From Mesorhizobium loti (GTDB lineage Bacteria > Pseudomonadota > Alphaproteobacteria > Rhizobiales > Rhizobiaceae): 64,000 nucleotides of DNA. Below, piece by piece: positions 54,038 through 62,689 of the stretch (its first letter is position 1; each line of letters begins with the position of its first letter). The stretch spans positions 115,655 to 179,654 of the forward strand of contig NZ_LPWA01000175.1 of the NCBI RefSeq assembly GCF_001510895.1. The letters run 5' to 3'. The translations under genes were made by a program, and so were the position numbers. Under the pieces are notes generated by a model. It searched no databases and was not told where the DNA came from. It saw only the letters and a list, made by a program, of their open reading frames with translations.

Positions 54038-55039
54038 TTATGTGACGATGAATCCATGCGCGAACGGATCGCGATCGTCGATGAAGATGGTGTTGAGCCC
54101 TGTCATGCGCGCCCAGCCGCCGATCGAGGGGATGATTGCCGGCTTGCCGGCCACGCTGACCTCCTTTTCGACCCTGCCCTTGAACAGCGAGCCGATGATC
54201 GATTCATGGACAAAACCGTCGCCGGCTTTGAGCTTGCCCTTCGCGTGGAGCTGCGCCATGCGCGCCGAGGTGCCGGTACCGCAAGGCGAGCGGTCGATCG
54301 CCTTGTCGCCATAGAAAACGGCGTTGCGCGCATCGGCCTCGGCATGTTTCGGCTTGCCCGTCCACAGCATGTGCGACAGCCGGTTGATGCCAGGGTTTTC
54401 CGGATGGACGAATGAGTATTTCTCGTTGAGGCGCTGGCGCACCACGGGGCTCCAGGCGATGAGATCGCCGGCCGAATGGTCAGCCATGTCTCGGTAGTTC
54501 GTCTGCGGCTCGACGATGGCGTAGAAATTGCCGCCATAGGCGACGTCGACGCTGATCTCGCCAAGCACGGGGCATTCCACCGTCAGCCCTTCGGCGTAGA
54601 GGAAGGACGGCACGTTGGTGATGCGCACTTCCTCGACATGTTCGCCGACCTGTTTGTATTCGGCGACGACCAGGCCGGCCGGCGTGTCGAGCCTCAAGAT
54701 CCCCGGCGTCTTCGGCTTCACCAGCCCATGCTCGATCGCCATCGTCACCGTTCCGATGGTGCCGTGGCCGCACATCGGCAGGCAGCCGGAGGTCTCGATG
54801 AACAGGATGGCGATGTCGCAGTCCTCGCGCGTCGGCGGATAGAGGATCGAGCCCGACATCACGTCATGGCCGCGCGGCTCGAACATCAGCCCGGTACGGA
54901 TCCAGTCATACTCGGCGAGGAAATGCGCGCGCCTTTCCATCATCGTCGAACCCTCGAGCAGCGGCCCGCCGCCGGCGACCAGCCGCACCGGATTGCCGCA
55001 GGTGTGGCCGTCGATGCAGAAGAAGGATTTCTTGGCCAT
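54038..55039 (-). CDS. 4-hydroxyproline 2-epimerase (proline racemase family)
   Basis: 333 residues. The catalytic Cys pair is present: Cys90 in SGCLPMCGHGTIG and Cys253 in DRSPCGTGTSAR. This argues for a true epimerase rather than the Thr-bearing hydroxyproline dehydratases. CIDGHTCGNPVRLV opens the fold. It converts trans-4-hydroxy-L-proline to cis-4-hydroxy-D-proline, the first step of the rhizobial pathway. It is followed upstream by the D-amino-acid dehydrogenase and DHDPS-family genes, which fit the next steps. Confidence 0.92.
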   Translation of the reverse strand: MAKKSFFCIDGHTCGNPVRLVAGGGPLLEGSTMMERRAHFLAEYDWIRTGLMFEPRGHDVMSGSILYPPTREDCDIAILFIETSGCLPMCGHGTIGTVTMAIEHGLVKPKTPGILRLDTPAGLVVAEYKQVGEHVEEVRITNVPSFLYAEGLTVECPVLGEISVDVAYGGNFYAIVEPQTNYRDMADHSAGDLIAWSPVVRQRLNEKYSFVHPENPGINRLSHMLWTGKPKHAEADARNAVFYGDKAIDRSPCGTGTSARMAQLHAKGKLKAGDGFVHESIIGSLFKGRVEKEVSVAGKPAIIPSIGGWARMTGLNTIFIDDRDPFAHGFIVT

Positions 55040-55071
55040 GATGCTCCCTAAAATATCATAATCCGGGGGTG

Positions 55072-56406
55072 TCAGAACCGTTGCGGACGGAACGGAGTGA
55101 GGTTAAGCGCCGGAGTCTGCCCGAGAACGAGATCGCGGATCAAGCGGCCGGTCGCCGCTGACTGGGTGAGACCGAGATGGCCGTGGCCGAAAGCGTAGAA
55201 GACGTTCGGCGCTCGCGCCCGGCCGATGACCGGCAGCGAATCCGGCAGCGATGGACGAAAACCCATCCACTCGCGGCCGCCCGACGGATCGAGCCCCGGC
55301 AGGAAGCGTTTTGCTTTTTCCAGCATCGCCTTCGAGCGCTGGAAATTCGGCGGCCGCTCGATGCCGCCGAGCTCGACGGCGCCGCCGACCCGCAGGCCCG
55401 TTTCCAGCGGCGTGATGACGAAGCCGTGGCCTGAAAAGATCAGCTGCCGTTTCACGTCGAAGGCCGATACCGGCAGCGTCGTATTGTAGCCGCGCTCGGT
55501 TTCCAGCGGGATATGATCACCGAGATTTCTGGCCAGAAGATGCGACCAGGCGCCGGCGGCGATGACGAGCTGCTTCGCCTTCCGGGTCGTGCCGTCGGCA
55601 AGCATGATTGTGGCGCCGGCTGGTCCGGCCTCGATACGCTCGATCCGCGCATGCTCGAAACGGGCGCCGAGCCGATCCGCATAGGCCCAGACCGCCTTGC
55701 CAAGCAGCTTCGGATCGGCGACCGTCTTCCAGCTCGGCACGAAGGTGCCCTTGACAAAGCGCGGCGCGAGACCTGGCTGCAGCGCCGCCATCTCCTGGCC
55801 CTCGACATGGCGGAAGCCAATGCCGAAGCGCTCACGCTCCGACCAGCCGGACAATGAGGCGCGGAACTCCACCTCGCTTTCGTAGAGCTCCAGCGAGCCG
55901 TCCTCGCGCAGCATCGGCCGCGTATCGGAGCGGTCGAGCAGCCCCATCCATTCGGCCTCGGCGAGCTTCATCATGCCGACCTGCGCCGCGAGGCTCGCTT
56001 CGTAGTGCTTGGCGGCGCCGGCGCGCCAGAAGCGGATCAGCCAGGGCAGGAGTTTGGGCAGATAGGCCGGCGGAATGGCCAGAGGCCCGAGCGGATCGGC
56101 AAGCCATTTCGGCAACTGCCTGATCATCCCCTTATGCGCCAGCGGCAGCACGTCGGAGAAGGCGAAGGCGGCGGCGTTGCCGGAACTCGTCTCCTCGCAG
56201 ATGCCGGTGCGGTCGAAAACGGTCACGCTGCGGCCAGCCTCTGCGAGGTGGACCGCGGCGCAGATGCCGATGATGCCGCCGCCGACGATGGCGATATCTT
56301 CTCCTTCTCCCCGTGAACGGGAAGAAGGTGCCCGCAGGGCGGACGAGGGGCGGCGCCCCTCTTCTGTTTTCTTGGAACTACCCTGCACGTCGGCGCTGCC
56401 CCTCAT
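55072..56406 (-). CDS. FAD-dependent D-amino-acid (D-hydroxyproline) dehydrogenase
   Basis: Up to 444 residues from ATG 56406; the true start is uncertain. The Rossmann motif DIAIVGGGIIGICAAVHLAE begins at about residue 37 of that frame, and a DadA/DAO FAD fold follows (LPVSAFDVKRQLIFSGHGFV, FYAFGHGHLGLTQSAATGRL). It most likely oxidises cis-4-hydroxy-D-proline to pyrroline-4-hydroxy-2-carboxylate. All residues before DIAIVGGG are encoded by a family C palindromic repeat, and I see no other ATG or GTG between the repeat and the fold, so the repeat has replaced the native start. Confidence 0.9.
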   Translation of the reverse strand: MRGSADVQGSSKKTEEGRRPSSALRAPSSRSRGEGEDIAIVGGGIIGICAAVHLAEAGRSVTVFDRTGICEETSSGNAAAFAFSDVLPLAHKGMIRQLPKWLADPLGPLAIPPAYLPKLLPWLIRFWRAGAAKHYEASLAAQVGMMKLAEAEWMGLLDRSDTRPMLREDGSLELYESEVEFRASLSGWSERERFGIGFRHVEGQEMAALQPGLAPRFVKGTFVPSWKTVADPKLLGKAVWAYADRLGARFEHARIERIEAGPAGATIMLADGTTRKAKQLVIAAGAWSHLLARNLGDHIPLETERGYNTTLPVSAFDVKRQLIFSGHGFVITPLETGLRVGGAVELGGIERPPNFQRSKAMLEKAKRFLPGLDPSGGREWMGFRPSLPDSLPVIGRARAPNVFYAFGHGHLGLTQSAATGRLIRDLVLGQTPALNLTPFRPQRF

Positions 56407-56456
56407 CTGGCTGCCGTCATCTTCTCCCCGTGAACGGAGAGAAGAAAGCTCTCAAA
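56298..56456. repeat. Large palindromic repeat, family C, copy 2
   Basis: Left arm (CTTCTCCCCGTGAACGGGAA, GAAGGTGCCCGCAGGGCGGA) and right arm (TCTTCTCCCCGTGAACGGAG) are inverted relative to each other across about 60 bp, with the GAGGGGC-GCGCC inner arms also pairing. The same pattern is at 30018-30255. It overlaps the start of the dehydrogenase gene, and its outer edge reaches the 3' end of the DHDPS-family gene. Confidence 0.75.
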
Positions 56457-57345
56457 ACGCCGGCAGTTGCGGCCGCACGGCCAGCGCATCCTTGACGATC
56501 TTTTCCACCGCCTTGCGGCGCTCGCCCGACAGCGGCCGGCGCGGCATGCGAACGCGGTCATTGGTATCGATCGCCAGCACTTCGGCAAGCTTGATGTTTT
56601 GGACCAGATAGGTCGAGACATCGAGGTCGAGCAGCGGGCGGAACCAGCGGTAGATCTTCAGCGCCTCCTCGCGGCGGCCCTTTTTCATCAGCTGGTAGAT
56701 GGCGACCGTCTCGCGCGGGAAGGCGGTGACCAGACCTGCCACCCAGCCGATGGCGCCGACCGATAGCGCCTCGAAGGCGAGGTTGTCGACGCCGGTGAAG
56801 AGGTCGTAGCGGTCGCCGAGGCGGTTGATGATCTCGGTCGAGCGGCGGATGTCGTCGGAGGATTCCTTGATGGCGACGAAACGCTTGTCCGACGCCAGTT
56901 CCTCCATCAGGTCGACGGTGACGTCGACGCGGTAGGCGAGGCGGTTGGAATAGATCATGACCGGCAGGTCGCCGGCTTCCGCGACGGCGCGCAGCGCCCC
57001 CACCGTCTCCTGCGGGTCGGTATGGTAGATCGGGCTCGGCACCACCATCAGGCCGTTGGCGCCCTCCTTGGCGGCGCGGCGCGCAATGCTCGCCGCCTCG
57101 CGCGTGCCGGGCTCGTTGACGGTCAAAAGCACCGGCTTGCTGCCGGCGACTTTCTGCGCCGTCTTCAGCACCTCGATCTTCTCGTCAGAGGACAGCATCG
57201 GACCCTCGCCGAGCGAGCCGCAGACGATGATGCCGTCGCAGCCGGCCTCCATCTGCAATCCATAACAGCGCTCCATCTCGGCGTGGTCGAGGCGGTCGTC
57301 GGCGGTGAATTTGGTCGTGACTGCGGGGAAAACTCCGGTCCACAT
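56452..57345 (-). CDS. Dihydrodipicolinate synthase family protein, probable 4-hydroxy-pyrroline-carboxylate deaminase
   Basis: 297 residues from ATG 57345 (MWTGVFPAVTTKFTADDRLD). The Schiff-base Lys160 is in KRFVAIKESSDD, and the Tyr of VMIYSNRLA (about 132) is in place. VCGSLGEGPMLSSDEKIEVL is the DHDPS/NAL signature. In hydroxyproline clusters this family converts the oxidised product to alpha-ketoglutarate semialdehyde with loss of ammonia. The gene is divergent from a GntR regulator whose operators fill the gap. Confidence 0.88.
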   Translation of the reverse strand: MWTGVFPAVTTKFTADDRLDHAEMERCYGLQMEAGCDGIIVCGSLGEGPMLSSDEKIEVLKTAQKVAGSKPVLLTVNEPGTREAASIARRAAKEGANGLMVVPSPIYHTDPQETVGALRAVAEAGDLPVMIYSNRLAYRVDVTVDLMEELASDKRFVAIKESSDDIRRSTEIINRLGDRYDLFTGVDNLAFEALSVGAIGWVAGLVTAFPRETVAIYQLMKKGRREEALKIYRWFRPLLDLDVSTYLVQNIKLAEVLAIDTNDRVRMPRRPLSGERRKAVEKIVKDALAVRPQLPAF

Positions 57346-57359
57346 GGCTAACTCTCCAA

Positions 57360-57436
57360 CTGATATATCAGCCGTATATTTATTAAGAGTTGGCCTGTCA
57401 ATGCTGAATCGATTATGATATATAAAAAATATATCA
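57360..57436. promoter_or_regulatory. GntR operator pair for the hydroxyproline operon
   Basis: Two matching palindromes lie between divergent genes. CTGATATATCAG (57360-57371) is perfect. TGATATAT (57416-57423) / ATATATCA (57429-57436) is a longer copy with a 5-bp spacer and overlaps the leader of the gntR gene. They share TGATAT-type half sites, so one regulator probably binds both and controls both directions. Confidence 0.65.
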
Positions 57437-57447
57437 GGAGCCTGCCT

Positions 57448-58119
57448 TTGATATCCCCGCTGATATCCCTCGAGACGAGCGCGGCCTTCGAGCCGGTTGC
57501 GACCAAGGCCTATCGCGTGCTGGAGCACATGATCGTGACCCTCGAACTGGCGCCGGCGAGCTTTGTCACCGAGGGCGCGCTGATCGAGCGTCTCGGCCTC
57601 GGTCGCACCCCCGTGCGCGAGGCGATCCAGAGGCTGGCCTGGGAAGGCTTGCTCGATGTCAGGCCCCGCGCCGGCATCGCGGTCGCGCCGCTTCACCCCG
57701 GTGACTGGCTACGCGTCATCGACGCCAGGCGCGGCGTCGAGGTGGTGCTCGCCCGCTCGGCCGCCCGCTTCGTCACCCGCGAGGCCGCCGACCTTTTTCA
57801 CGAGGCAGCCCTTGCCATGCAGAAGGCGGTGATCTCCGGCAACGTGCTTGCCTTCATCCAGGCCGACAAGCAGCTCGACGAGGCGCTGGCGATCGCCGCC
57901 GACAATCCCTTCGCGGCGCGCGTGGCGGCGCCCTTGCAGACGCACAGCCGCCGCTTCTGGTTCCGCTATAAGGCCGATACGGGGCTTGCCGAATCGGCCG
58001 AGCACCATGTCGCGCTGATCCGCTCGATCCTCGACGGCGACGAGGAAGCCGCCGCCAAGGATGCCAAGAAGCTGATGGCGCTGCTGCGTGGCCACGCCGA
58101 GGTGGCCGCGACGCGCTAA
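57448..58119 (+). CDS. GntR family transcriptional regulator (FadR/FCD type)
   Basis: 223 residues from TTG 57448, 8 bp after AGGAG; ATG 57415 would add 11 residues that overlap the operator. The N-terminal winged HTH (TEGALIERLGLGRTPVREAI, then QRLAWEGLLDVRPRAG) is followed by a helical FCD effector domain (about 85-223). It is divergent from the hydroxyproline deaminase gene and presumably senses an intermediate of that pathway. Its stop codon overlaps the start of a RIME-like repeat. Confidence 0.88.
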   Translation: MISPLISLETSAAFEPVATKAYRVLEHMIVTLELAPASFVTEGALIERLGLGRTPVREAIQRLAWEGLLDVRPRAGIAVAPLHPGDWLRVIDARRGVEVVLARSAARFVTREAADLFHEAALAMQKAVISGNVLAFIQADKQLDEALAIAADNPFAARVAAPLQTHSRRFWFRYKADTGLAESAEHHVALIRSILDGDEEAAAKDAKKLMALLRGHAEVAATR

Positions 58120-58196
58120 TGCATGTCGCCCAAAAGTGCGCAGCGGTTTTGGGAGAACGACATGCATCAAACCAAGGACTTAAAGCGCGTCGCCTG
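58119..58196. repeat. RIME-like palindromic repeat, family B, copy 2
   Basis: ATGCATGTCGCCCAAAAG pairs with the TTTTGGGAGAACGACATGCAT block (58119-58167), followed by TTAAAGCGCGTCGCCTGAAT. It is nearly identical to 22732-22806. Its first base is the last base of the gntR stop codon. Confidence 0.8.
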
Positions 58197-58217
58197 AATC
58201 CGCGCGCTTAGCTCCGG

Positions 58218-58601
58218 TCAGCCCTCGGCAGGCTCCTTTTGCGCCGCCCACTTCAACAACGCGTCGAGAGCGGGACACAGGGCTTGTCCCCAGTCTGTCA
58301 GGCAGTATTCGACTTTCGGCGGCACTTGGTGATGCACGATCCGGCGCACGATGCCGTCTGCCTCCATCTGCCTGAGCTGTTGGATCAGCATCTTTTGCGA
58401 GATCGCGGGAATAGCCCGCTCGAGGTCGGAAAAGCGCAGCACCTTGCCGCCGAAGAGGTGAAACAGGATCACCAGCTTCCATCTGCCTTCGAGGATGCGC
58501 AGCACATTCTCCACTCCGGTTGCCGCGGACGATGGCGTCAAGGCTCCAACCTCACCTTCAGGTAAGTACCTTACTTTTTCGTCGGTTCTTGTCATTTCCA
58601 T
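58218..58601 (-). CDS. HxlR family transcriptional regulator
   Basis: About 127 residues from ATG 58601; ATG 58595 is equally plausible. The winged HTH reads NVLRILEGRWKLVILFHLFG, KVLRFSDLERAIPAISQKML and DGIVRRIVHHQVPPKVEYCL. Two Cys (in VEYCL and ALCPAL) could serve as thiol sensors, as in several HxlR members. It is divergent from the NTF2-like/SDR pair, which it probably controls. Confidence 0.88.
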   Translation of the reverse strand: MEMTRTDEKVRYLPEGEVGALTPSSAATGVENVLRILEGRWKLVILFHLFGGKVLRFSDLERAIPAISQKMLIQQLRQMEADGIVRRIVHHQVPPKVEYCLTDWGQALCPALDALLKWAAQKEPAEG

Positions 58602-58678
58602 ACCATATCTCATTTTAGAGGCCGGACAAACGCCGCCGGTCTCGAACGGGCGGCGGCAACCCGCACCGGAGATAGACC

Positions 58679-59008
58679 GTGACCGCAAACCTTCCCCTGC
58701 CGCTGGCAGACTATTTTGCCGCCAACAACCGGCATGACATCGATGCGATGCTCGCGCCTTTCTCGCCAGACGCCGCAGTCGGCGACGAAGGCGGAACCCA
58801 TCGAGGTTCCGCGGCTATCCGCCGATGGATGGTATGGACGACTCAGGAATATCAAGCGAAAGTCGAGGTCGCCGAGGCCTGCGCGATCGCCAACGCATGG
58901 CGGGTCGTCGGCGTCGTTTCGGGAAATTTCCCTGGCAGCCCGATAACGCTTCACTACGATTTCACGCTGGAGGGCGATCGGATCGCAAGGCTGGAGATCG
59001 GCGCATGA
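58679..59008 (+). CDS. SnoaL/NTF2-like family protein
   Basis: 109 residues from GTG 58679. MTANLPLPLADYFAANNRHD, then DAMLAPFSPDAAVGDEGGTH and IRRWMVWTTQEYQAKVEVAE are typical of the NTF2-like alpha+beta cone used by SnoaL-type isomerases and by polyketide or steroid-modifying enzymes. Its stop overlaps the start of the SDR gene by 4 bases (ATGA), so the two are translationally coupled. Function unknown. Confidence 0.82.
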   Translation: MTANLPLPLADYFAANNRHDIDAMLAPFSPDAAVGDEGGTHRGSAAIRRWMVWTTQEYQAKVEVAEACAIANAWRVVGVVSGNFPGSPITLHYDFTLEGDRIARLEIGA

Positions 59009-59805
59009 CCGTCCAGCCGAAGTTTACGGTCGATGACCAGGAATTCGCGGGCAAGCGTGTGCTGGTCACTGGCGGCACCAAGGGGACCGGTGAAGCCATC
59101 GTGCATCGGCTTGCAGTGGCGGGCGCGACGGTTGCGACGACCGCCCGCTCGGCGGCCGGGACCTTGTCGTCGAAGCTGTTCGTGCAAGCCGACGTCAGCA
59201 CGTTGGAAGGTGCGATGACAGTCGCCGCAGCCGCTATCGACGGACTTGGCGGCATCGACATCATCGTCCACAGCGTCGGCGGATCGAAAAGCCCGGGCGG
59301 CGGATTTGCGGCACTGTCCGATCAGATCTGGCAGGACGAGTTCAGCCTCAACCTGCTTGCCGCGGTCAGGCTGGACCGATTGCTCATTCCCCAGATGGTG
59401 GAACGAGGCTCGGGCTCGATCGTTCATGTGTCGTCGATTCAGCGCCGCCTGCCCTTGCATGAATCCACCATCGCCTATGCGGCGGCGAAGGCGGCGCTTT
59501 CCACATATAGCAAGGCATTGTCCAAGGAGCTTGGCCCCAAGGGCATCCGTGTCAACGCCGTGGCGCCGGGCTGGATACACACCACTGCATCGGAGGCCAT
59601 GGTTAAGCGGCTCGCCGCTCATGCCGGCTCGGACGAGGAAACCGCGCGTCAAGGCATCATGGATGCCCTTGGCGGCATCCCGATCGGTCGGCCGGCATGG
59701 CCGCAAGAGGTCGCGGAACTGATTGCCTTTCTCGTTTCGGATCGCGCAGCGGCAATCCACGGTGCCGAGTACGTCATTGATGGCGGCACAATCCCGACCG
59801 TCTGA
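59005..59805 (+). CDS. SDR family oxidoreductase
   Basis: 266 residues from ATG 59005 (MTVQPKFTVDDQEFAGKRVL). The NAD(P) motif TGGTKGTGEAIV, the Ser in IVHVSSIQRRLP and the Y-x-x-x-K in TIAYAAAKAALSTYSKAL are all present, so this is a classical catalytically competent SDR. Its substrate is unknown. The tight coupling to the NTF2-like gene and divergent HxlR suggests an inducible detoxification or modification pair. Confidence 0.9.
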   Translation: MTVQPKFTVDDQEFAGKRVLVTGGTKGTGEAIVHRLAVAGATVATTARSAAGTLSSKLFVQADVSTLEGAMTVAAAAIDGLGGIDIIVHSVGGSKSPGGGFAALSDQIWQDEFSLNLLAAVRLDRLLIPQMVERGSGSIVHVSSIQRRLPLHESTIAYAAAKAALSTYSKALSKELGPKGIRVNAVAPGWIHTTASEAMVKRLAAHAGSDEETARQGIMDALGGIPIGRPAWPQEVAELIAFLVSDRAAAIHGAEYVIDGGTIPTV

Positions 59806-59849
59806 ACGGCCTCTTGTCGTCCAGGCGGCGTCGAGGTCGTCTTACCGGC

Positions 59850-60167
59850 TCAGCCGCCCGGCTGCCTGACCGCGGTGGCCAGCGTGTCTTCCCATCCATC
59901 ACCGGCCGCCAGGATGCAGGCTTGGCCCTTAACGTCGGTCATCAGGATGGTCCAAGTCCCTTTTGCCGAGACAAACACCTCGAAGATCGCGGCTTCCCCG
60001 GCCACGCCGTAGCCGAGCCGCTTCTCCTCGAATGCCTCCGCCAGCCTTGCGACCAGATAGTCATGGCCGCCGCAGATGACTTGAGCCTGCGCGGGGAATG
60101 CCGACAGCGCCATCACGGCGCCGACAGCCGCCAGCTTGATCGATCGATACGAAAATATGCGTGCCAT
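59850..60167 (-). CDS. Small secreted protein, paralogue of the gene at 60423
   Basis: 105 residues from ATG 60167, with a perfect AGGAGGT upstream. A signal peptide (MARIFSYRSIKLAAVGAVMA, cleavage near AQAQ) precedes a mature domain with VICGGHDYLVARLAEAFEEK and the conserved EVFVSAKGTWTILMTDVKGQ, ACILAAGDGWED. Two Cys in the mature part could form a disulfide. The same core, EIFVSDQGSWTVLASDTKGQ, recurs in the protein encoded just upstream. I do not recognise the family. Confidence 0.75.
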   Translation of the reverse strand: MARIFSYRSIKLAAVGAVMALSAFPAQAQVICGGHDYLVARLAEAFEEKRLGYGVAGEAAIFEVFVSAKGTWTILMTDVKGQACILAAGDGWEDTLATAVRQPGG

Positions 60168-60422
60168 GGGGCACCTCCTTTGCCTTCGCATTCCGGCAAG
60201 GGAGGCACATTCGGCCGCCTCAGTGTGCCGGAACGCTCCAGGCCGGATTGGACGTCTTCATCGCGTCACTCCTTCTGGTTTCCGGTCTGTCGCAGGGAGA
60301 TCATGACTCCCTGGATTCGATATGGTGAACCTGCGCCCTGCAAACAAGCGGGTGTAATGGGGAGCGCCTGGGTCGGCTTTTGCTCAGGAGCAGCGGGGCG
60401 CTCGGCCAGCCCGTTTGGGAGT
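60168..60422. other. Intergenic region between paralogous small genes
   Basis: 255 bp. It has a strong AGGAGGT ribosome site at its left edge for the gene at 59850. No hairpin terminator or coding content seen; it should hold a promoter. Confidence 0.4.
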
Positions 60423-60728
60423 TCAAGCGCCCGGCATGGCTGCCCTGATCGTAGGGCTGTCCCAGCCCTCGCCGACGGACAGGATGCAGCTCTGGCCCTT
60501 GGTGTCGGAGGCAAGCACGGTCCAGCTGCCCTGGTCCGACACAAAGATCTCGAGCACGACGTTCGGATTGATCAGTCCGCGCCCGGCCTCGCTCTCGTGG
60601 AACTGGTCGCCGAGCGCCTTGATGATGTCGGCGCGTGGTGCGCATTGCGCGGCCGCGTTGGCCTGACCGGCGCCGCCTGACACCGCAGTCGCGGCAAGGA
60701 CTATCGCCGCTATAAGAAATCGTGTCAT
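60423..60728 (-). CDS. Small secreted protein, paralogue of the gene at 59850
   Basis: 101 residues from ATG 60728, with GAGGAGGTG upstream. Signal peptide MTRFLIAAIVLAATAVSGGA, cleavage near ANAAAQ. The mature part reads CAPRADIIKALGDQFHESEA and EIFVSDQGSWTVLASDTKGQ, SCILSVGEGWD. It keeps the two Cys of its paralogue. The pair most likely arose by tandem duplication. Function unknown; periplasmic or extracellular. Confidence 0.75.
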   Translation of the reverse strand: MTRFLIAAIVLAATAVSGGAGQANAAAQCAPRADIIKALGDQFHESEAGRGLINPNVVLEIFVSDQGSWTVLASDTKGQSCILSVGEGWDSPTIRAAMPGA

Positions 60729-60958
60729 CTGACACCTCCTCGCGCCAGACGAGAACCCCGGCTGCCACCGGCGCTGTTTGATTGGCCTGCACGCATGGCA
60801 GGAATACAGCCTAAGGCGCATGGCCGCCTGTTGGTTCCATCACACAGCAGTGGAATTATTAGAATGCGCGAACGCTCTCTGGGCGCGCTGCGTCGAAAAA
60901 TCATGACCTTAAGTTGCGTTGCGCGTGCTGGGGTCCAAATCGCCTTCCTTCGCAGGCC

Positions 60959-60988
60959 CAAAAAGAAAAGCGCGGCTTGTGCCGCGCT
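60959..60988 (-). terminator. Rho-independent terminator of mmsA
   Basis: On the minus strand the stem AGCGCGGC-ACAA-GCCGCGCT (60969-60988) is followed by a T-rich run (TTTCTTTTT, 60959-60968). It lies 32 bp after the mmsA stop. Confidence 0.85.
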
Positions 60989-61020
60989 CCTCCTCTATTG
61001 GCTCCTAGATGACCGTCCGC

Positions 61021-62517
61021 TCAGTTCATCGTCGGGATGACGAACTCGGCACCGTCCTTGATGCCGGACGGCCAGCGCGAGGTGACGGTCTTGGTCTTGG
61101 TGTAGAAGCGGAACGCATCCGGGCCGTGCTGGTTGAGATCGCCGAAGGACGACGCCTTCCAGCCGCCGAAAGTGTAATAGGCGATCGGCACCGGGATCGG
61201 CACGTTGACGCCGACCATGCCGACCTGGACACGCGAAGCAAAGTCACGCGCGGCGTCGCCGTCGCGGGTGAAGATGGCGACGCCATTGCCCATCTCATGG
61301 TCGTTGGCGAGCTTGATGGCGTTCTCGTAGGTCGGCGCGCGCACCACCGAGAGCACCGGCCCAAAGATCTCTTCCTTATAGATGCGCATATCGGCGGTCA
61401 CGTTGTCGAACAGGCAACCGCCCATATAGTAGCCGTTCTCGTAGCCCTGCATCTTGAAGCCGCGGCCGTCGACGACGAGCTTTGCGCCTTCCTTGACCCC
61501 GAGATCGACATAGCCCTTCACGCGCTCCAGTGCCTGCGCCGTCACCAGCGGACCGAAATCGGCCGAGGAATCGGTCGAGGGACCGACCTTCAGGCTTTCG
61601 ACGCGCGGAACCAGCTTTTCCATCAGCCGGTTGGCGGTGTCGTTGCCGACCGGCACGGCCACCGAGATCGCCATGCAGCGCTCGCCGGCCGAGCCGTAGC
61701 CGGCGCCGATCAGGGCATCGACCGTCTGGTCCATGTCGGCGTCGGGCATGATGATCATGTGGTTCTTGGCGCCGCCGAAGCACTGCACGCGCTTGCCGGA
61801 CGCGCAGCCGCGCGCATAGATGTACTGCGCGATCGGCGTCGAGCCGACGAAGCCGACGGCCTTGATGTCCGGATCGTCGAGGATGGCGTCGACCACTTCC
61901 TTGTCGCCGTTGACGACGTTCAGCACGCCTTCCGGCAAGCCGGCTTCGATGAACAGCTCCGCGATGCGCAGCGGCACGCCCGGATCGCGCTCCGACGGCT
62001 TCAGGATGAAGGCATTGCCGCAGGCGAGCGCCGGCGCGATCTTCCAGAGCGGGATCATGGCCGGGAAGTTGAATGGCGTGATGCCGGCGACGACGCCGAG
62101 CGGCTGGCGCATCGAATAGGTGTCGATGCCGGGGCCGGCCCCGTCGGTGAACTCGCCCTTCATCATATGCGGCGCGCCGATGCAGACCTCGACGACTTCG
62201 AGGCCGCGCTGGATGTCGCCGCGCGCGTCGGCAATGGTCTTGCCGTGCTCGCGCGCCAGTATGTCGGCGAGCTCTTCATAGTCGCGCTGGACCAGTTCGA
62301 GGAACTTCATCAACACGCGCACGCGGCGCTGCGGGTTGGTGGCGGCCCATTTGAGCTGCGCAGCCTTGGCGTTCTCGACCGCGGCGCGCAGTTCCTGCGC
62401 CGAGGCCAGCGCCACCGTGGCGCGCACGGAGCCGTCCATCGGCTGCATGACGTCCTGCTTGCGGCCGCTGGTGCCGGCGACACGCTTGCCGCCGATGAAA
62501 TGACCGTATTCGATCAT
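61021..62517 (-). CDS. mmsA: CoA-acylating methylmalonate-semialdehyde dehydrogenase
   Basis: 498 residues from ATG 62517 (MIEYGHFIGGKRVAGTSGRK), with GGGAGAG upstream; the frame is open further upstream without homology. The ALDH fold has catalytic Cys281 in YGSAGERCMAIS, and the usual general-base Glu is replaced by Asn (FGGAKNHMIIM), as in CoA-dependent MMSDH. It turns methylmalonate semialdehyde (or malonate semialdehyde) into propionyl-CoA (acetyl-CoA) in valine and inositol breakdown. It is divergent from a LysR gene. Confidence 0.94.
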   Translation of the reverse strand: MIEYGHFIGGKRVAGTSGRKQDVMQPMDGSVRATVALASAQELRAAVENAKAAQLKWAATNPQRRVRVLMKFLELVQRDYEELADILAREHGKTIADARGDIQRGLEVVEVCIGAPHMMKGEFTDGAGPGIDTYSMRQPLGVVAGITPFNFPAMIPLWKIAPALACGNAFILKPSERDPGVPLRIAELFIEAGLPEGVLNVVNGDKEVVDAILDDPDIKAVGFVGSTPIAQYIYARGCASGKRVQCFGGAKNHMIIMPDADMDQTVDALIGAGYGSAGERCMAISVAVPVGNDTANRLMEKLVPRVESLKVGPSTDSSADFGPLVTAQALERVKGYVDLGVKEGAKLVVDGRGFKMQGYENGYYMGGCLFDNVTADMRIYKEEIFGPVLSVVRAPTYENAIKLANDHEMGNGVAIFTRDGDAARDFASRVQVGMVGVNVPIPVPIAYYTFGGWKASSFGDLNQHGPDAFRFYTKTKTVTSRWPSGIKDGAEFVIPTMN

Positions 62518-62689
62518 GGTTTCTCTCCCTGTTTGGTGATGAGGCATTGTCCGCCTTTGCGGCGGCGATGGCAACGCGAGCCAAAACGCAACCGTTGTGC
62601 GGAAAATAGACAACGGTGAGAAGCTGTGCATTAATTGTCGCAAATGGCCGGTGTGCTTGTCATCAAGGATTTCTCAGGTTGAGCTTTGT

